Part shown: positions 1 through 13,400 of the stretch, piece by piece | Layout of the letters: every line of letters begins with the position of its first letter | How positions within the stretch are numbered: the first letter of the stretch is position 1 | Source: Aristolochia californica | Taxonomy: Eukaryota > Streptophyta > Magnoliopsida > Piperales > Aristolochiaceae | Direction: 5' to 3' | DNA length: 64,000 nt | Assembly (NCBI GenBank): GCA_029961685.1 | Contig: JARWKL010000001.1 | Span: 56,655,314-56,719,313, forward strand | Notes under the pieces: model-generated | Told to the model about the DNA's origin: nothing | Seen by the model: only the letters and a program-made list of their open reading frames with translations | Databases searched by the model: none | Position numbers and translations under genes: made by a program

Positions 1-547
1 TGGAAAGTATCCCTGATAAAATATTCTGAGACTGATTTTTCTAAAAACTTTCCTATGATAAACATATATCTTGATCAAGTTAAAGATACTTCCTACTTTT
101 GAGATATGCACTTACCAAAACAAGACTTACATTTTTTGTGTTGCTTGATATGAGGAAAGTATTTGCAGATTGCCTCTTGTCTCTTGCCTCAAGTTCTATT
201 TCAGAACTTGTTCTAGTTATGTAGTTACATCTTTGAGACCCCATCACAATAGCAATAACATGGAGCATATTCGAAAATAGGAAACATACCATATTTAGTC
301 ACTAGCTGCTCATGAACTAGCTTGATGTGGTTGGTTCTCAGTTTCATCTCACTGACTTGGTGTTTGGTTTAATTATTGGTTCAGTGAGCGTGGAAGCAAC
401 ATTCATTACTAGTTTAATTATCAACATTCATTATTGTTTCTCTCTCTCGGTTCAGTAGCATTCAGCATACTTCTGAAAGATAGTTAGAAGCAGCTCAGCT
501 GAACTTGCAACAGATTGTGTCATTCGTCCTTATTACACTGAAGGGCT

Positions 548-860
548 TTAATTCTTTACATGTGATGTGTTGTTATGTACTGTTATTAACAACATATATT
601 TGAAGATCATATTCAGAGCTAAAGGACATATCTTCACCCCAATGGATGAATAAAAATGTTTCACTTCAAAAAATGTCACATCGCTAGTGACAAACATCTT
701 CTTGAGAGAAGGATTATAACATGCGTATGTTTTTTGAGTACTAGAGTAGACCAAAAAGATACATTTAATTGCCCCCCAGGGTCCAATTTAGTAGTGTGGA
801 GAGATGTAACATGAACAAAAACAAGTACACCCAAAGATTCTCAAAGGAAGGGAAAACATC
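548..860 (-). mobile_element. Ty1-copia pol fragment (end of integrase region)
   Basis: The minus strand encodes a stretch of about 70 residues that matches the linker between integrase and reverse transcriptase in plant Ty1-copia polyproteins. It contains YSSTQKTYACYNPSLKKMF followed by VTSDVTFFE, the usual 'Y-P-x-x-K-x-x-F-V-S-x-D-V-T-F-F-E' signature. The reading frame stops soon after, and no LTR, primer-binding site or catalytic domain is visible on either side, so this is a broken relic. The bases before it (1-547) show no recognisable gene. Confidence 0.65.
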
Positions 861-900
861 TCGTCACTAAGAAAGAGATGAGTGTATACTCTCCTCATTT

Positions 901-2750
901 CTTGGTAATAAGACACCATACTCTCACCTATTTTTTTATTTTTTTTGTCCTTTATTGATTTAATTTGGTTTTCCTTTTTTTTTTTTGAGAATAATAATAA
1001 TTTTCATTGATTTAAGTTAGCTTTTCTATGATGCAGTCTTCCATTCTTTAGTTAATTGAGCTTAGTTGTCCATTATTTCTTTGAGCTATTAAATAGTTCC
1101 TCGTTCAACACTTTGCAGTGTTGTTTTGAATTAGTTAGATTACTTTACCTATGGTTGTTCTTGGACTCGTCATACTAGTCTTTGGTGATATTGATTAATC
1201 ATCTTATTTCGACTTCCAAAATATTAGTAGCATTTTATAAGAAAAATCTTAAAATCTCATCCATAATAGGGGAGAGGAGAGAGAGAGGGAGAGAAGGGAG
1301 GGAGGGGGGGAGAGGGAGGGAAGGGAATGCGGAGAGGGAAAGAGTATTACCTGTAAATCGAGGACGAGAAGAGAGCATTGAGAGGAGGAGAGTGTCAGGA
1401 GAAGAGATCATCTGGAGAGGAAGACGACATCATATGAAGCTATTTGCAGGAAGAATTAGGTAGAATAAGGTCGACTCAATGTTTTTCCAACTAGTATTTT
1501 TCTGGCATCTGATAGCTGAAAACTTTGCTTGGAAAATCATTCAATTTTCTAGGTAATGATCTCTAGGTAGATATGAATTTCCTAGAAAAATGGCCAATTA
1601 ATGAATCCAGGAAATATATTTCTACTTAGAAATACTTTTCTAGCTTTTCTTGGAAAAAAAACACTAATAGGGCCTAAGTGTTTTAAGTTTTTTTTGCTCA
1701 TTATAATGTATTAGGGTTTCTATCCATCAATATAAATAAGAAGTATTGGGAGGGCATGCTTAGCTCTTCTTTGTGAAACCCTAGCTCTCTCCCCCTTCTC
1801 TTACTCGTGTTCTCCTCTTAGCGTCTCATCTTTTTTTTCCTCCTCTTCTACTCTAAAATCTTTTAAACATGAAACTCTAGAATCTAACACTAAATATTCT
1901 GCTTTTTAGAAGAAAAAAATTGTATGACATGCAACTAGTGTTTGAACTTGGATCTCGAGTCCCAGTCAAGACAGACGATTGCTTTATGTAAGAATCCTAC
2001 TCAAACAAGGATTTCCATATGAACATGAGCAGTTCTGGAATTCTTCATCCTCTTCTCCCTCTCACTGTTCTTTTTCTCTCACCCAGTCTGCTTTACAATG
2101 GGACTCTAGAATATAACATTCTTCTTTATAATATATTATCATATCTTCTGAAAAGAAGAAGAAGAAATTATTAGAAAAGAAAGAGGAATAGAGAGTCACT
2201 TGAGCTTTACTTGGAGTATTTTGAGGGAAGAAGTTTCACTAAGTCATCAGCCTCCCTTAAAGTAAGACTATTACATAATAAGTAACTTTTACCTAAGTTA
2301 GGAAACCCACCTAGCGTTTACCTTCTCTCTCTCTCTGTTTTTTTTCTGAAGGCAATTCTGTATAATTTCGCTGGGCTTCGAATCAATATGGCGTTCATGA
2401 TGCTCTGTTCTCAAAGAGATTTCAGCCGATGGGTGTAAGGAGACGTCCAAGTTTGTTTTGCTGCCTCAGTCACTCTTTCAGCTATTCTCTCCAACACTGA
2501 TCATGCTTTCTGTCCGTAGTTAAAGTGGAAGCTGAGTTGGTAGACAGCAGAATGTGAAGCCATAATATTTTGTTGGTTTCATAAACCACAAAAACAACGG
2601 TGCACAGCAAATGAGATTTTAATGGTGCACCCAAAAAAGTAGCTCCCCTGCGAAAAAAACAAAAAGCATTTCTATGAACCCAACCCCAGTTTAGAAACAT
2701 TTAAATTTGCATTAAATTTGTAATCATCTTTGTTGGCCGTCTGTCATTTC
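901..2750. other. Intergenic, no gene recognised
   Basis: AT-rich sequence with a purine-rich (GA) tract around 1271-1345 and short CT runs near 2321-2336. The open frames here are short and low-complexity. I see nothing that supports a gene. Confidence 0.5.
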
Positions 2751-3411
2751 CTTGCGAACTACATGGGCTGATTGTACACCAGGAAAAAACAGAAGCCCTT
2801 ACACTTCATCAGAATGTGTCCCATTTCTTTTGAAAACAGGCATGCCACAAACTTTTTCCTTATTAAATGCTCGTCTTCCTTCTGCAGCTCCCTGTGTAAG
2901 AAAAAAGAATTTCTGCATTCATCATGAAATTCATAAATGGAATACAAACGGAAGAATAAATACTTACCTCTGGCCATGGCGATCAAATTCAAGAGTTGCA
3001 GAAGAGCGTCTCATCTATTCAGAAGTTACTGCCTCTGCTAGACCAGATCTGTATTTCATAAACCTTCCTTTTTCCCATCAAAAGAGGGAGTGGTTACAAC
3101 TGCCCACTAGCCATTCCCTGTAGTTAGGATTGTAATCAGATAGAAATCAGTCTTGTACCCGCTGCCATTCCACATCGGGTATTTGAATTCATATTCGTTT
3201 TTAGATTAACCATTACTGTGTGGACTAGAGTAGTGGGGCTGTAAGAGGTGTCTTCCAAAATGTGTAAGGATTTCACATCCTGATTCTCTAATATCATCCA
3301 GGCTACAATCAGAATTTTCTGTAACACCATTAGATCATGCAGAGCTTCAATTCTCGTGCTTACCGGAATATTAAATATATGGTCTTGCCGCCTTTGCTTA
3401 CTCATCATCAA

Positions 3412-4359
3412 ATTTCATTGCCAGGGATGCTCTCGGCCACTAAAACATTCTTCCTTACATATGCCCATCAAAAGGAGCCACTATGCTCGCATTAATGAAT
3501 TGTTTTCTTTTTAGCCGTTTTTCTCTATTTTCCCTGCCTTCAACTGGAAACTGTGCCTTTGTCCGCTTACCTCGAACATATTAGCCAGTATCATATAGTT
3601 TAGCTGCCCATTCAACTTAGATCCCAAATTTCACAAGACCATCATTGCTCTAACAGCTGCTTTGAAATACAAACTGACACTTGCGCAAAAGTAAGACTTG
3701 CCTGGTACAAAAATTTGCATCTTTATGCTGCTTCCCTGAGAACAGTTCCAATGATCTAGGGCCCTGTCCCCGAGCAATTCATGCAGCTTCCTGAGAACAG
3801 TTCACTACATTGAGAAACTTGCAATTTAATAGCAATTCAGATGCCCCAGTGATGAGGTTTCTATCATTTAAGGAAATCAATGCCACCTCTGACATTGCCA
3901 CCAAAAGCAATTCTTATCAAGAAAAAACTTGTTCTGCTCTATAGGAATTTATGAAAATTACAATTAACTTGATATCTATAGAAGACGCCACAACAATAGA
4001 TACAAAGATAGAGTTTGACATAGTCTACTTCACCGGTGGAGTGCAAATGAAAATATGAAGCTAAACAGAGGCCAGTGAATCTCAAACTCCAAATTACAGT
4101 TTGACAGGAAAAACCAACTAGTGAAATAGACTTTTTTTTTCCTCAATATTGAAGCTTTGAATAAAATATGATTATTGATACAATGTTAGATGAAGGATTA
4201 GAGTACAAATGATGACAAGTTACAAGCGTACCAGTGTATCTCAAACTTCAAAACATGCAGATTTGTGTACATGTTACAGAATGAGTTGATCTTTTGGTCT
4301 TTAGTCAAGATAGACACACCAAGCCTTATTACACCATTGCAAGCAAATCAAATCAGACA
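3412..4359. other. Intergenic, 3' flank of the trihelix gene
   Basis: No coding signature on either strand. The part nearest 4359 should contain the 3' UTR of the minus-strand trihelix gene, but I cannot identify its polyadenylation site with confidence. Confidence 0.4.
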
Positions 4360-5499
4360 TTACCCATCGACAATAAACTGATCCTCATGATTATCTCCTC
4401 CTACCCTACTCTCACTATGAACTATCCCATTTACATGATGCAAATTCTGCATCATCTGGGAAAGATAGGGGTTTCCAGTCCCAGTGTGATCAGAGATTCC
4501 AGCTGAAGTACCTGTCCACTGTGCAACAATTCCAAGCAATTGATTCATTACACTCTGCTGGTCATGAAGTATCCGAGACTGGAGCTGATCCATTGCTGCC
4601 CGATGTTGGTTCATCATCTCATCCGTTCTTTTCCTCCATTCAAGTCTTCTCCTTTCCATTCTTTCCTCCCATTCTCTAAACTTGGCAAGCTCCTCTTCTC
4701 TCCTTCTCCTCTCCCTTTCCACACTCTCTTTCTCCTTTGCTTCCCACTCGCATAGCCGCTCCCATCTAGACTGCTCCTGCATCTGCTCCTTCTCCTCTCG
4801 TATCCGCTCCTTCTCTTCCTCTGCTTCTGCCCGACTCTCCAACCGCGCCAATTGCGATGAAAGAAAACCAAATATTTGCCGCTCCATCCCCTTTGATTTT
4901 TTCCTCTTCTTTCTCGAGTCAGAGGGTGTGTGTCCTACTTCCTCATACTCAAAATTCTCCTCCTCCCCTTCTTCCCCTTCACACTCAAGCCCCATCCCTA
5001 ATCCCAAATCTCCATTCTCCTCCCCATCAAACCCATCTCCACATGTCACAAGGCTGCGGTCGTAGTTTCGTGCATTTTCTCGACTACAAGTTGCGGAATT
5101 TGACTCGTTAACGCTCAAAGCAACATCCCCAAAAACATCCTTGTACCTGAGAAAATTGGGCCAATGCGTGAGACCTTCCACCCAATCGAACTCTTCCTCC
5201 GGCTCAGCGGCTTCACCAGCAGGAGGTTTCTTAATTTTCTGTTTGACTAACAGATACTGGTGGCGCATGTTCTGGACCTTGGTGGAGGCATCTTTCCAAG
5301 TCCATTGCCACGGGAAAGAAACCGAGTCCAGGGCGTGGTGGAGAGAGTTCACTTGCGCAGCAATTGGCTTGAATTTCTTCTCACGCGTTTTCATCTTTGC
5401 CAACACCCCCTCAGAGAGCATCTCTCCGTATTTGTCAATTAGGGTTCGCTCCTCCTCCTCCGTCCATTTCTTCCGTTTGGGCGTCATCACCGCGGCCAT
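4360..5499 (-). CDS. Trihelix / SANT-like DNA-binding protein, single exon
   Basis: An uninterrupted 379-residue protein starting at an ATG just inside a GC-richer patch. Residues about 9-90 form a trihelix (GT-factor, Myb/SANT-like) domain. It begins RKKWTEEEERTLIDKYGEML and carries the spaced tryptophans of that fold, including FPWQWTWKDASTKVQNM. An acidic stretch follows (about 95-200), then a Lys/Arg patch (SRKKRKKSKG) that could be a nuclear signal. Residues about 215-320 are a long charged Glu/Arg coiled coil, suitable for dimerisation, and the tail is polar. The expected role is a nuclear transcription factor binding GT-type or related promoter elements. The target and biological process cannot be read from sequence. 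The coiled coil is GA-rich in DNA and generates several long antisense frames between 4540 and 5506, which are shadows. Confidence 0.88.
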   Translation of the reverse strand: MAAVMTPKRKKWTEEEERTLIDKYGEMLSEGVLAKMKTREKKFKPIAAQVNSLHHALDSVSFPWQWTWKDASTKVQNMRHQYLLVKQKIKKPPAGEAAEPEEEFDWVEGLTHWPNFLRYKDVFGDVALSVNESNSATCSRENARNYDRSLVTCGDGFDGEENGDLGLGMGLECEGEEGEEENFEYEEVGHTPSDSRKKRKKSKGMERQIFGFLSSQLARLESRAEAEEEKERIREEKEQMQEQSRWERLCEWEAKEKESVERERRRREEELAKFREWEERMERRRLEWRKRTDEMMNQHRAAMDQLQSRILHDQQSVMNQLLGIVAQWTGTSAGISDHTGTGNPYLSQMMQNLHHVNGIVHSESRVGGDNHEDQFIVDG

Positions 5500-7496
5500 A
5501 TTTTAGGGTCAATTCGAACACTTTCTCCACCCTCAGATCAAGAAAACTGTCGGAGTCATTGGAGTAGAAGAAATTTCCAGTCTCCGATGTCCGGCGCTGC
5601 AGAAGTAGGAGAAAGAGTGTTCCGCCTTCGAGGGGCTTCACTCAGTGGAGTGGAAACGAGAACCTGACAGGGCACCGCGAAATTGTAATGGGTGATGACT
5701 GTTCGAAGGAGAGATATAGGGAAAGAGGCAGACGTCCGCTGACTCGCGTTCTCTGTTTCTCAGTGGGATTCAAGGTGAGGGATACTCCGATACCGGTTTC
5801 CTTCAGACAGGGGGCCGAATTTTTCTGTCCATTTCCGAGGATCGAAATTAAACAAAACTCGCACTTTCATAGGTAAATAAATTATGGGCCACTATTAGTC
5901 AGAAAAACGTACACGCCATCAATAGAGCTGTTTGCCGTCGTGGCTGCTGTTCACTTGGTGCAGTCGGACCCGCTGAGTCAACCGGTTAGATGCGGAGGAT
6001 TAAAGCACCATTGAGTATTTTCATAAAAATCATATTAAAATTTAAAATTAAATATAAAAAAATATAAATATTAAATTAAAAACACATTACATTATAAATA
6101 AAATAAAATTTTAAAATATATAGATTTTCTTTTTCCAATATTACAAATCTTGAATTTCGGTTCCTAAAATTTCAAAACATGGATAACAAAACAAAAAAGT
6201 GCTCTTATATTTGGTCTTCTCTAGACGAGAGTAATCGATTGCAACGATGCAATTGATCGTTAGGTTGTAAGTTAAGGATAGTAGATAGTCAATAACATAG
6301 TATTAAGATAGTTGATAATTTTAATATAATATTAATGGTGAGGGTGGCATCGAGCTCGAGCTCAATAATTTTAGCTGAATTCGAGCCGAGTTCGAGCCCA
6401 ATAATTTTAACCGAATTCGAGCAGAGCTCGAGCTTCAACATTCATTTAAAACTTTTCAAAAATTACATGTCTCGAGTTTGAGCTCCAACATATATTTAAA
6501 ACTTTTCAAAAAATACATATCAAATAAATTGTATATAAAATTATACATACATTTTACATAAAATTGGGCATGACCTCTACATAAAATTTGGAATAACCTC
6601 TACTTAAAATTGGGCATAAGGGTGACATCGAACCTTCTTATGTTCTAGCTAAGTTTGATTTAAAGATTTCGAACTTGAGCTCAAGCCTACCTAGCCTCAA
6701 GCCTAAAATTGTAATCGAACTCAAGCTTAATAATTTTAAGCCTAAAACCTACTTGCTAGCCAGCTCAGTTCGAAGCCACACCTAATTAATGGTATCATTT
6801 ATCCAACAAAAAAATATAAAAAATTCAAGTAGTTTAAATTACTTGTTCTCTAATTGGTTTGGATAATTATGTCTTGGCTAGAAATTTTACAAGTTAAAAA
6901 AAAAAGTTATAAAATTTATTAAGAATTAAAAATATTGATTCATTCATCGAGTTGATTAAATAATTTTTCTGTAGTTATCCGTTGAATTTTGAGTTTTTCT
7001 CACTAAAGGTGACTTTTCAGTTTTTCAGTCTCAAGTCTGTGGCGTCAGAAGAGGGAGAAAAAAAGATACAAAGGAAACAAAAAAACAAAAGGAGTTGATG
7101 GCCAACAAATGATGTTATCTTTCAGAAGTTGCAAAAGACAATTCTCAAAAAAAATTAAAAAAAAAAAAGAAAAGAAGAAGAGGAAGAAGAACTGTGAGAA
7201 CAAATACAATAAAAAAAAAAAAAGAATTGAAGACATGAACTTTAGTAATTTAGTTGTTTATTATTCAAAGTATCAAACTAAACGTGTGAGGGGTTGTAGG
7301 CTTGAATGAGAGCTCTTTTTATGGGGACTAAACGTCCACTTTTGCTTAAAAGATAAGAAACTACTTGATCATCATCATATGCCCTAATAGGGGCCCTTCT
7401 ATACACCAATCAAATAATGAGGCCAGCTAAAATTAGCCCTTTAGTTAAAAATTTCATGGGTTTAGCCTGGTCTGGTAGATTTTGAACTTCAAACTA
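5500..7496. other. Upstream flank of trihelix gene and AT-rich intergenic DNA
   Basis: About 5500-5700 is the likely 5' leader and proximal promoter of the trihelix gene. From about 5990 the sequence becomes strongly AT-rich. Between 6345 and 6780 short GAGCTCGAGC / TTCGAGC-type words recur, a pattern of old repetitive DNA. An A-rich purine tract occupies about 7045-7225. No gene is supported. Confidence 0.45.
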
Positions 7497-10400
7497 TCAA
7501 GAAAGTGAATCATCTGGTCCCATTTCCTCCGACGCTGAAAGCTCACTGCCTGCTCGATCCCCACTGCTCTGAGACGGCTCTGACTTCTTTCTAAAACTTG
7601 CACCTGCCCTTCTCTTGTGCTCTGATAATGGAGACAATAAAATTGGAACCAATCAGCCCAACAAAAACACCATTTAATACAACCACAGAGGATCATAAGC
7701 CAGCCATGTAGAAGAAACAGGGAGTTTTGATCATACTTTTGCTAGTGATTGCACTACGGGTGAAAGTCAAAAACTCCTCCCACTTGAACTTCCTCAGTTC
7801 TTGCTTCTCCTCCTCAGACAGCTCAAAGTTTGGTTCCCTTCCACACATAAAAGCTGCTCTGTTTGCAGAATGTTTGATTCAAATGGTGGACAAGAACTGC
7901 AAGTTAGAGAGAACTAGAGAAGGGAAAACCTCAAAATCAAAAGAACCAACCATGTGTATGCTACATCTCAGAAAGAAAGGACGAGGTAACTAAAGGAAGC
8001 AAAATACTAGTTCTCAAGTACCTGTCATACAAACGAGCTGCTTCTTCCTGTGTTCCAACAGTTCCCAAATGGATTTGTTTCTTGTCCACTTTTATAGCTG
8101 CCTGCCATTTCTGATTTTTGAAATAGACACCCCTCATTGCACATGGTTCGTGATCGATGAAAAGCTTTCTTCGGTGACGCTTTCGACGCTTTATTTCCCT
8201 CCCTATGCATAAAAAGCTAGATTCACTTAAAGGCAAAGAAGAAAAACAAAAAAATGATGGCAAGAATATTTGTCCTTGTTATAGGAAGCATAATAACTTG
8301 ACATGTGGACTAGGAAAAGACAACACATTGGTATCTTTTCATTTGCTATCACTTAAATAGATAGTATTTGAAGGTATGAACAAATCTTAAATGTAAGCAC
8401 AACCAACGAAATAAGAATGTTGAAAGAAAGAGAACATAGTTCTGGTACATTCAGGTTGCATTTACAAGCACATGAAACTTTAGCAAGTAGACGTGCACCA
8501 ACCAATTGAAAAGTCCAGCAGGCAGATACAAGATAGAAATTTAAAGGCAAATGCCACTGTTTGAATAATCGTGCCATGGATTTCTTCAAACGAACGTGAA
8601 CCATCTGGACATCTTTATCTTAATTGAATAGCCCCAAACGTATGTGAACCATCTGGAATATTTATCTTAAATGAAGCCCATTTTTTTCATTAGCTAGGTT
8701 TCCAGGACGATTGAATGTGATCTCTCAATTACGACCCTTTCTATTAGTAGGTTCAGGCTGGTAACCAGTCAAGAACACTTGAGATTCTTCCCCTTGCACA
8801 CCAATGTAGCAGATCGTAGCAAACAAATACATCTAGTTAGATAATAGAAAAAGTTAAGGCAATTAAGATCATCTGCTACAGATGGATAGTGCAAAAAAAC
8901 CTCAACTATTAATGGCACAGCTTCTAGTCCCAATATAAGATAGTAACTGAATATTCAATTTAAAAGTAAAAAGTGATTTTGCCACCATAATTCTCATCTT
9001 TGAACTTAAAATGGATAAATAGTTGTTGCTCAAGGTGGTCTCCATGATATAATAGAAAAACGAACTATTACATACTAGAGTAGGATTTTGATAAACCAAC
9101 ATAAGATCCCATGTGGAATCCAAGGATATAACAATTTCTAGTTTAAAGGCTGTAAAAAGTAAGGATTTTGGTGGAGGAAGAGGAGAAAATTGAAAGGAAA
9201 GAAAGAGAGAGAGAGAAAGGTTTAGGCTAAGAATTGCAAAAATGCCCCTATACACTTAATAAAGCTTATTCTCCTTGTTTCTCCCTAACTATGTATCCTA
9301 TGTACATGAAAATTTAACCACTAACATAACTCAAAATGTAGAACAAGATTACATAAAGAAATTTAACCACATAAGTGGTGAAATAACCAAAATGCCCCTG
9401 GATCTTTTTTTTTTAACACTCCCCCTCAAGTTGGGGCGTATATATCCAAGAGTTTCAACTTGTTGCAAAATAATAGAAACTCTTACTTGCCGAGGGCCTT
9501 GGTGAAGACATCTCCCTACTAATCTCCAGATCGGACAAACGGAGTAACTACCTCTTCTTCATCACAACATCTCGAATGAAGTGGTAGTCCACTTCTCTGT
9601 GTTTAGTCCTTTCATGGAAAACTGGATTGCTTGCAATGAAGATCGCTTCCTGATTATCACAAAACATACTCATCGGTTCAGCCTGGTTGAAACCCAATTC
9701 CCATGAGACTGATCTGACCAACATTAACATTTTGCTTTTTACTTTCCCAACTGACCAAGTTGCCTCCTAAGAAGACGCAATAACCAGAGGTTGACTTCCT
9801 ATCCAGTTTGGACCTAACATAATCTCATTAGAGAAAGCCTCTATCTTCATATGGTTATTGGGTCTAAAGAAAAGACCTATTTCTAGTGCTTCTTTCAGAT
9901 ACCTCAAAATTCTTTGTGCAACTTCTAGGTGTATTTTGTGAGGTCGTTCCATAAACTGGCTCACTACACTTGCCTCAGATACTATGTGCAACTTCTAGCT
10001 TCAGGTCTAGTAATTGTCGCATAAATTAACTTACCCACTAACCTTCAATACTGTGTTTTGTCATTTGATTCGGCACTCTGATAATCTGGGAGATCATGTC
10101 CCACTTCCATTGGAGTATCAATTGGTTTTGCTCCCAACAAACCGTATTCCTGAAGCATATTAGTAATATATTTGTGTTGTGTCATCACAACTCCTTTACT
10201 TTTTGCCACTTCAATGCCCAGAAAATATTTCAACGCCCCAAGTCTTTGGTTTGAAAATGTGCAGACAAACGAAACTTAGTATCCTCTATACCAGAAATAT
10301 CGCTCCCAAATAAGATAATGTCATCTACGTAAACCAAGCACCACAATTCCAAAGGACCTCTTCATTACAAATAAGGAGTGATCACAATGACTCCTCGAGA

Positions 10401-13400
10401 ATCCCACGATATCACGACTTGGCTGAATTTTTCAAACTAACCACGCAAACGTTGCTTTAGCCCATAAACCGCCTTCTTGAGTTTACATACTCTATGCATC
10501 TCCCCCCTGAGCAACATACCCTGGAGGTTGTTCTATATACACCTCTTCTTCTAGATCACCATACAAAAAGGTATTTTTTATGTCCAACTGACGTAGGGGC
10601 CACCTTTGATTTATTGCAACTGAGATCAAAATACAAACAGACAATAGCTGAGCAATATGTGAAAAAGTTTCAAACACATCAATGCCAAAAGTTTTAGTAT
10701 ACCCCTTGGCAACCAACCTGGCTTTATACCGCTTAATAGAGCTGTCTGCATTATATTTAACATTATAAACTCATCGACAACCAACAACTTTGACTCCTAA
10801 CGGTAAATCACACAGTTGCCAAGTTCCCCAATCTATCAATGTCTCCATTTCAACATCCATAGCTTGCTTCCAATGAGGAGATAAAAGAGCCTCCTAAACT
10901 AAAAAAGGAATAGCGTAGGTAGAGATGGACAAAGTAAACTTTTTATAAGTGTCAAATAAGGAACTAAAAGATACAAAGTGAGACAAAAGGATACTACATA
11001 CCTTTCCTGAGTGCAATAGGAAGGTGTAAATTGCTAACTTCAGAATCCTTAGATGATTCAGAGTCATGGTTCGGTGTGAGAGACGAATCTAGAGTTTGAG
11101 GCGAGACTTTTTTTCCTGTGTTTATATACCTATAATGATTTCTCAACAATGACAACTTGTGAAGGTCCAACAAGCTCATCAACTGGTATAGGGATAACAT
11201 ATGTAAGGCCAAGTGATATAACAGAATCTGAGGGTAACGATGCAGAGGAAAAGAACGGCACATCCTCAAAGAAAGTAACATCGGCTGACACAAATATTTT
11301 TCTAGTGGATGGGCAAAAACATTAAGTGTCTAATCCATCAAGAAATTTTGTAATCAGTAACTGATTTTGTTATTTTCTCGACTCATTTTCATCCGTAGTA
11401 AACGGGCAATATACATTAATCTCCTGGCATATACCAAGGAATGCATAGTAGTACTTTGTCATGGTTGTATTTCCCCTTTTTAATCCAAATAAATTAGTAT
11501 ACAGCTCATAAACCCGAGAAAGATTACTCCCCTAAGCATATAAAGACTCTAGAGACTGCCACATAGCCTTTGCTGTCTGACAATTCATCACTTGATTTCT
11601 CAATGTAGAGACGATACTATTGACAATCCAGGTCATAACCTAGTTGTCCTCTACCTCCCAATCATCATCTGGAGAAACCGGAGGATCATCTCTAATGAAT
11701 TTCAACTTATTTATGCCCTTGAGGTACATTCTGACAGACTTAACCCAATTAAGATAATTAAGCCCTGTCAATTTCTCAGATGTAATCATAATTGTATTTT
11801 TCTATCAAATCCAGAATTCTCTCAGACGGAGTGTAAATTTCTCCTGTTTCAGCCATATTAGTGATATAGAAGCACAACATGACCAATTAATCCTTCCAAA
11901 CATTTTCCAAATTTATCACCAAAGTGGGCCCCACTTGCAGAATTAGGGTTAGGGCAAAAATCAGGATGTGCGCACTTTAACAGGTCAAAATCCAGAAAAA
12001 AATGAATCAAATTCAACAAGAACCATGCAGAATACTTATCAATTAGGGTTGACATCAGCAATTCTATGATGACGCAGGCATGGTAACAGAGATGAGTGAT
12101 GCACATCCCAAGAAATTCCAAAAGAAACCCGATTAGGGCAATCAAATCATAGAGAATCCCTCAATGATCAATAGAAACCAGTAACCCTAAGGTTACGGCA
12201 GAGAAAAAAGGAAAAACTTGAACTTTGATGAACTTGTAACTGAAAAACTTGTAAAACGCCTCTAGGAAGTCGTTCCCATTCAAAATTGATGAAAATTTGC
12301 AGTAGGATGCTCCCAGCAGTGATCTACTGCTCTGATATTATGTAAAAAGCAAGGATTTTGGTGAAGGATGAGAGGCAAAGAAAGAAAGAGAAAAAGAGGT
12401 AAAGAAAGAAAGAAAAAAAAAAGAGAGAGAGAGAAAGGGAGCAGAGCCAAAGAAGGCTCGTTGGGGGGTCGTGCATGACCCCAGCTCTCTTAAATAATAG
12501 GTTTAGGCTAAGAATTACAAAATGATCCTATACACTTAATAAAGCTTCCTTATATCTCCCTAACTATGTACCTATGTAAATGAAAATTTAACCACTAACA
12601 TAACTCAACATGTAGAACAAGATTACATAAAAAAATTAAACCGCAGAGGTGATGAAAGGACCAAAATACCCCTGCATGTATTTTCTAACAGAGGCCACTC
12701 TCCAAATTTATAGTTTTGATGGCTAACCTTCAAGAGATTGTATTTGTTAAAGTTATGTCCAAGCCCATCTGAAAATGACTAGCTGAAATTAGGAGTCCTC
12801 TCTACCCATTTAGTAAGAACAGGATCATTGTAATCTTGGATCAATGCATACTATTCCTACAGCCCCCCTCACATGTGAGTCTTCTTTTTGGCTCATACAC
12901 ATGGATAAATTTTGGCTGGACGCCACATACAGGTAACTGCTTTAATATCATGTTAAAATTAGATTCAACTCAGTCCCCAAATGGCTAGACAAAGTTAGAA
13001 GGACTCTTCTTGTGTAATAGTACAGGATTTCTAATCTTGGATCAATGTGGGACTATTCTAACAGATTGAATGATTTTTTTTAAATTGATGGGTTATTTCT
13101 AGTAATGAAATAATGAATTTTACAAATTAAGGAGGAATGCCTCAAACCTCCGAGTGGATGGGATTAGACTCTGAAAACACTGAGGGATGGCAAACACCAC
13201 TATTTGCAATAGACTAAAGAAAAGAATGAGCCACCACAGAGGAGAATGCTTTGGAAGCCAGCTGATTACCAGGGCCAAGTCCTTGCATAATCACCAGATC
13301 AATAAATGCAAAGTCACGAGATCGACTCCAATTAAAAGTTCTGCTATCCAAACCTGCTAGACCAGAATAAGATCGAATAAGCAGAGTCTCTCACCATGCT

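Larger units (their letters stand above)
9151..12690 (-). mobile_element. Ty1-copia LTR retrotransposon, internally deleted, inside APD1-like intron 3
   Basis: Two direct LTRs (TGTTA...TACA in element orientation) flank 2.9 kb of decayed gag-pol on the minus strand, the same orientation as the host gene. The flanks carry a probable 5-bp target duplication with one mismatch: aaggc at 9146-9150 and gaggc at 12691-12695. A primer-binding site resembling the initiator-Met type (ATATCAGAGC on the minus strand) lies beside the right LTR at about 12328-12340. A purine tract (CTTGAGGGGGAG on the minus strand) borders the left LTR. The 3' LTR is about 80 bp shorter than the 5' LTR. Stops and frameshifts make it non-autonomous. 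Confidence 0.9.

Noticed and set aside
1182..1463. 93-codon plus-strand frame
   Set aside because: Driven by a GA-repeat tract (Arg/Glu/Gly-rich). No splice context or domain.
4540..5506. Several long plus-strand open frames
   Set aside because: They are antisense to the trihelix coding exon. The GA-rich coiled-coil codons leave the opposite strand free of stops, and the products are Ser/Pro-rich with no domain.
7045..7309. Overlapping Phe/Leu-rich and Lys-rich frames on opposite strands
   Set aside because: Products of an A-rich/T-rich tract; low complexity.
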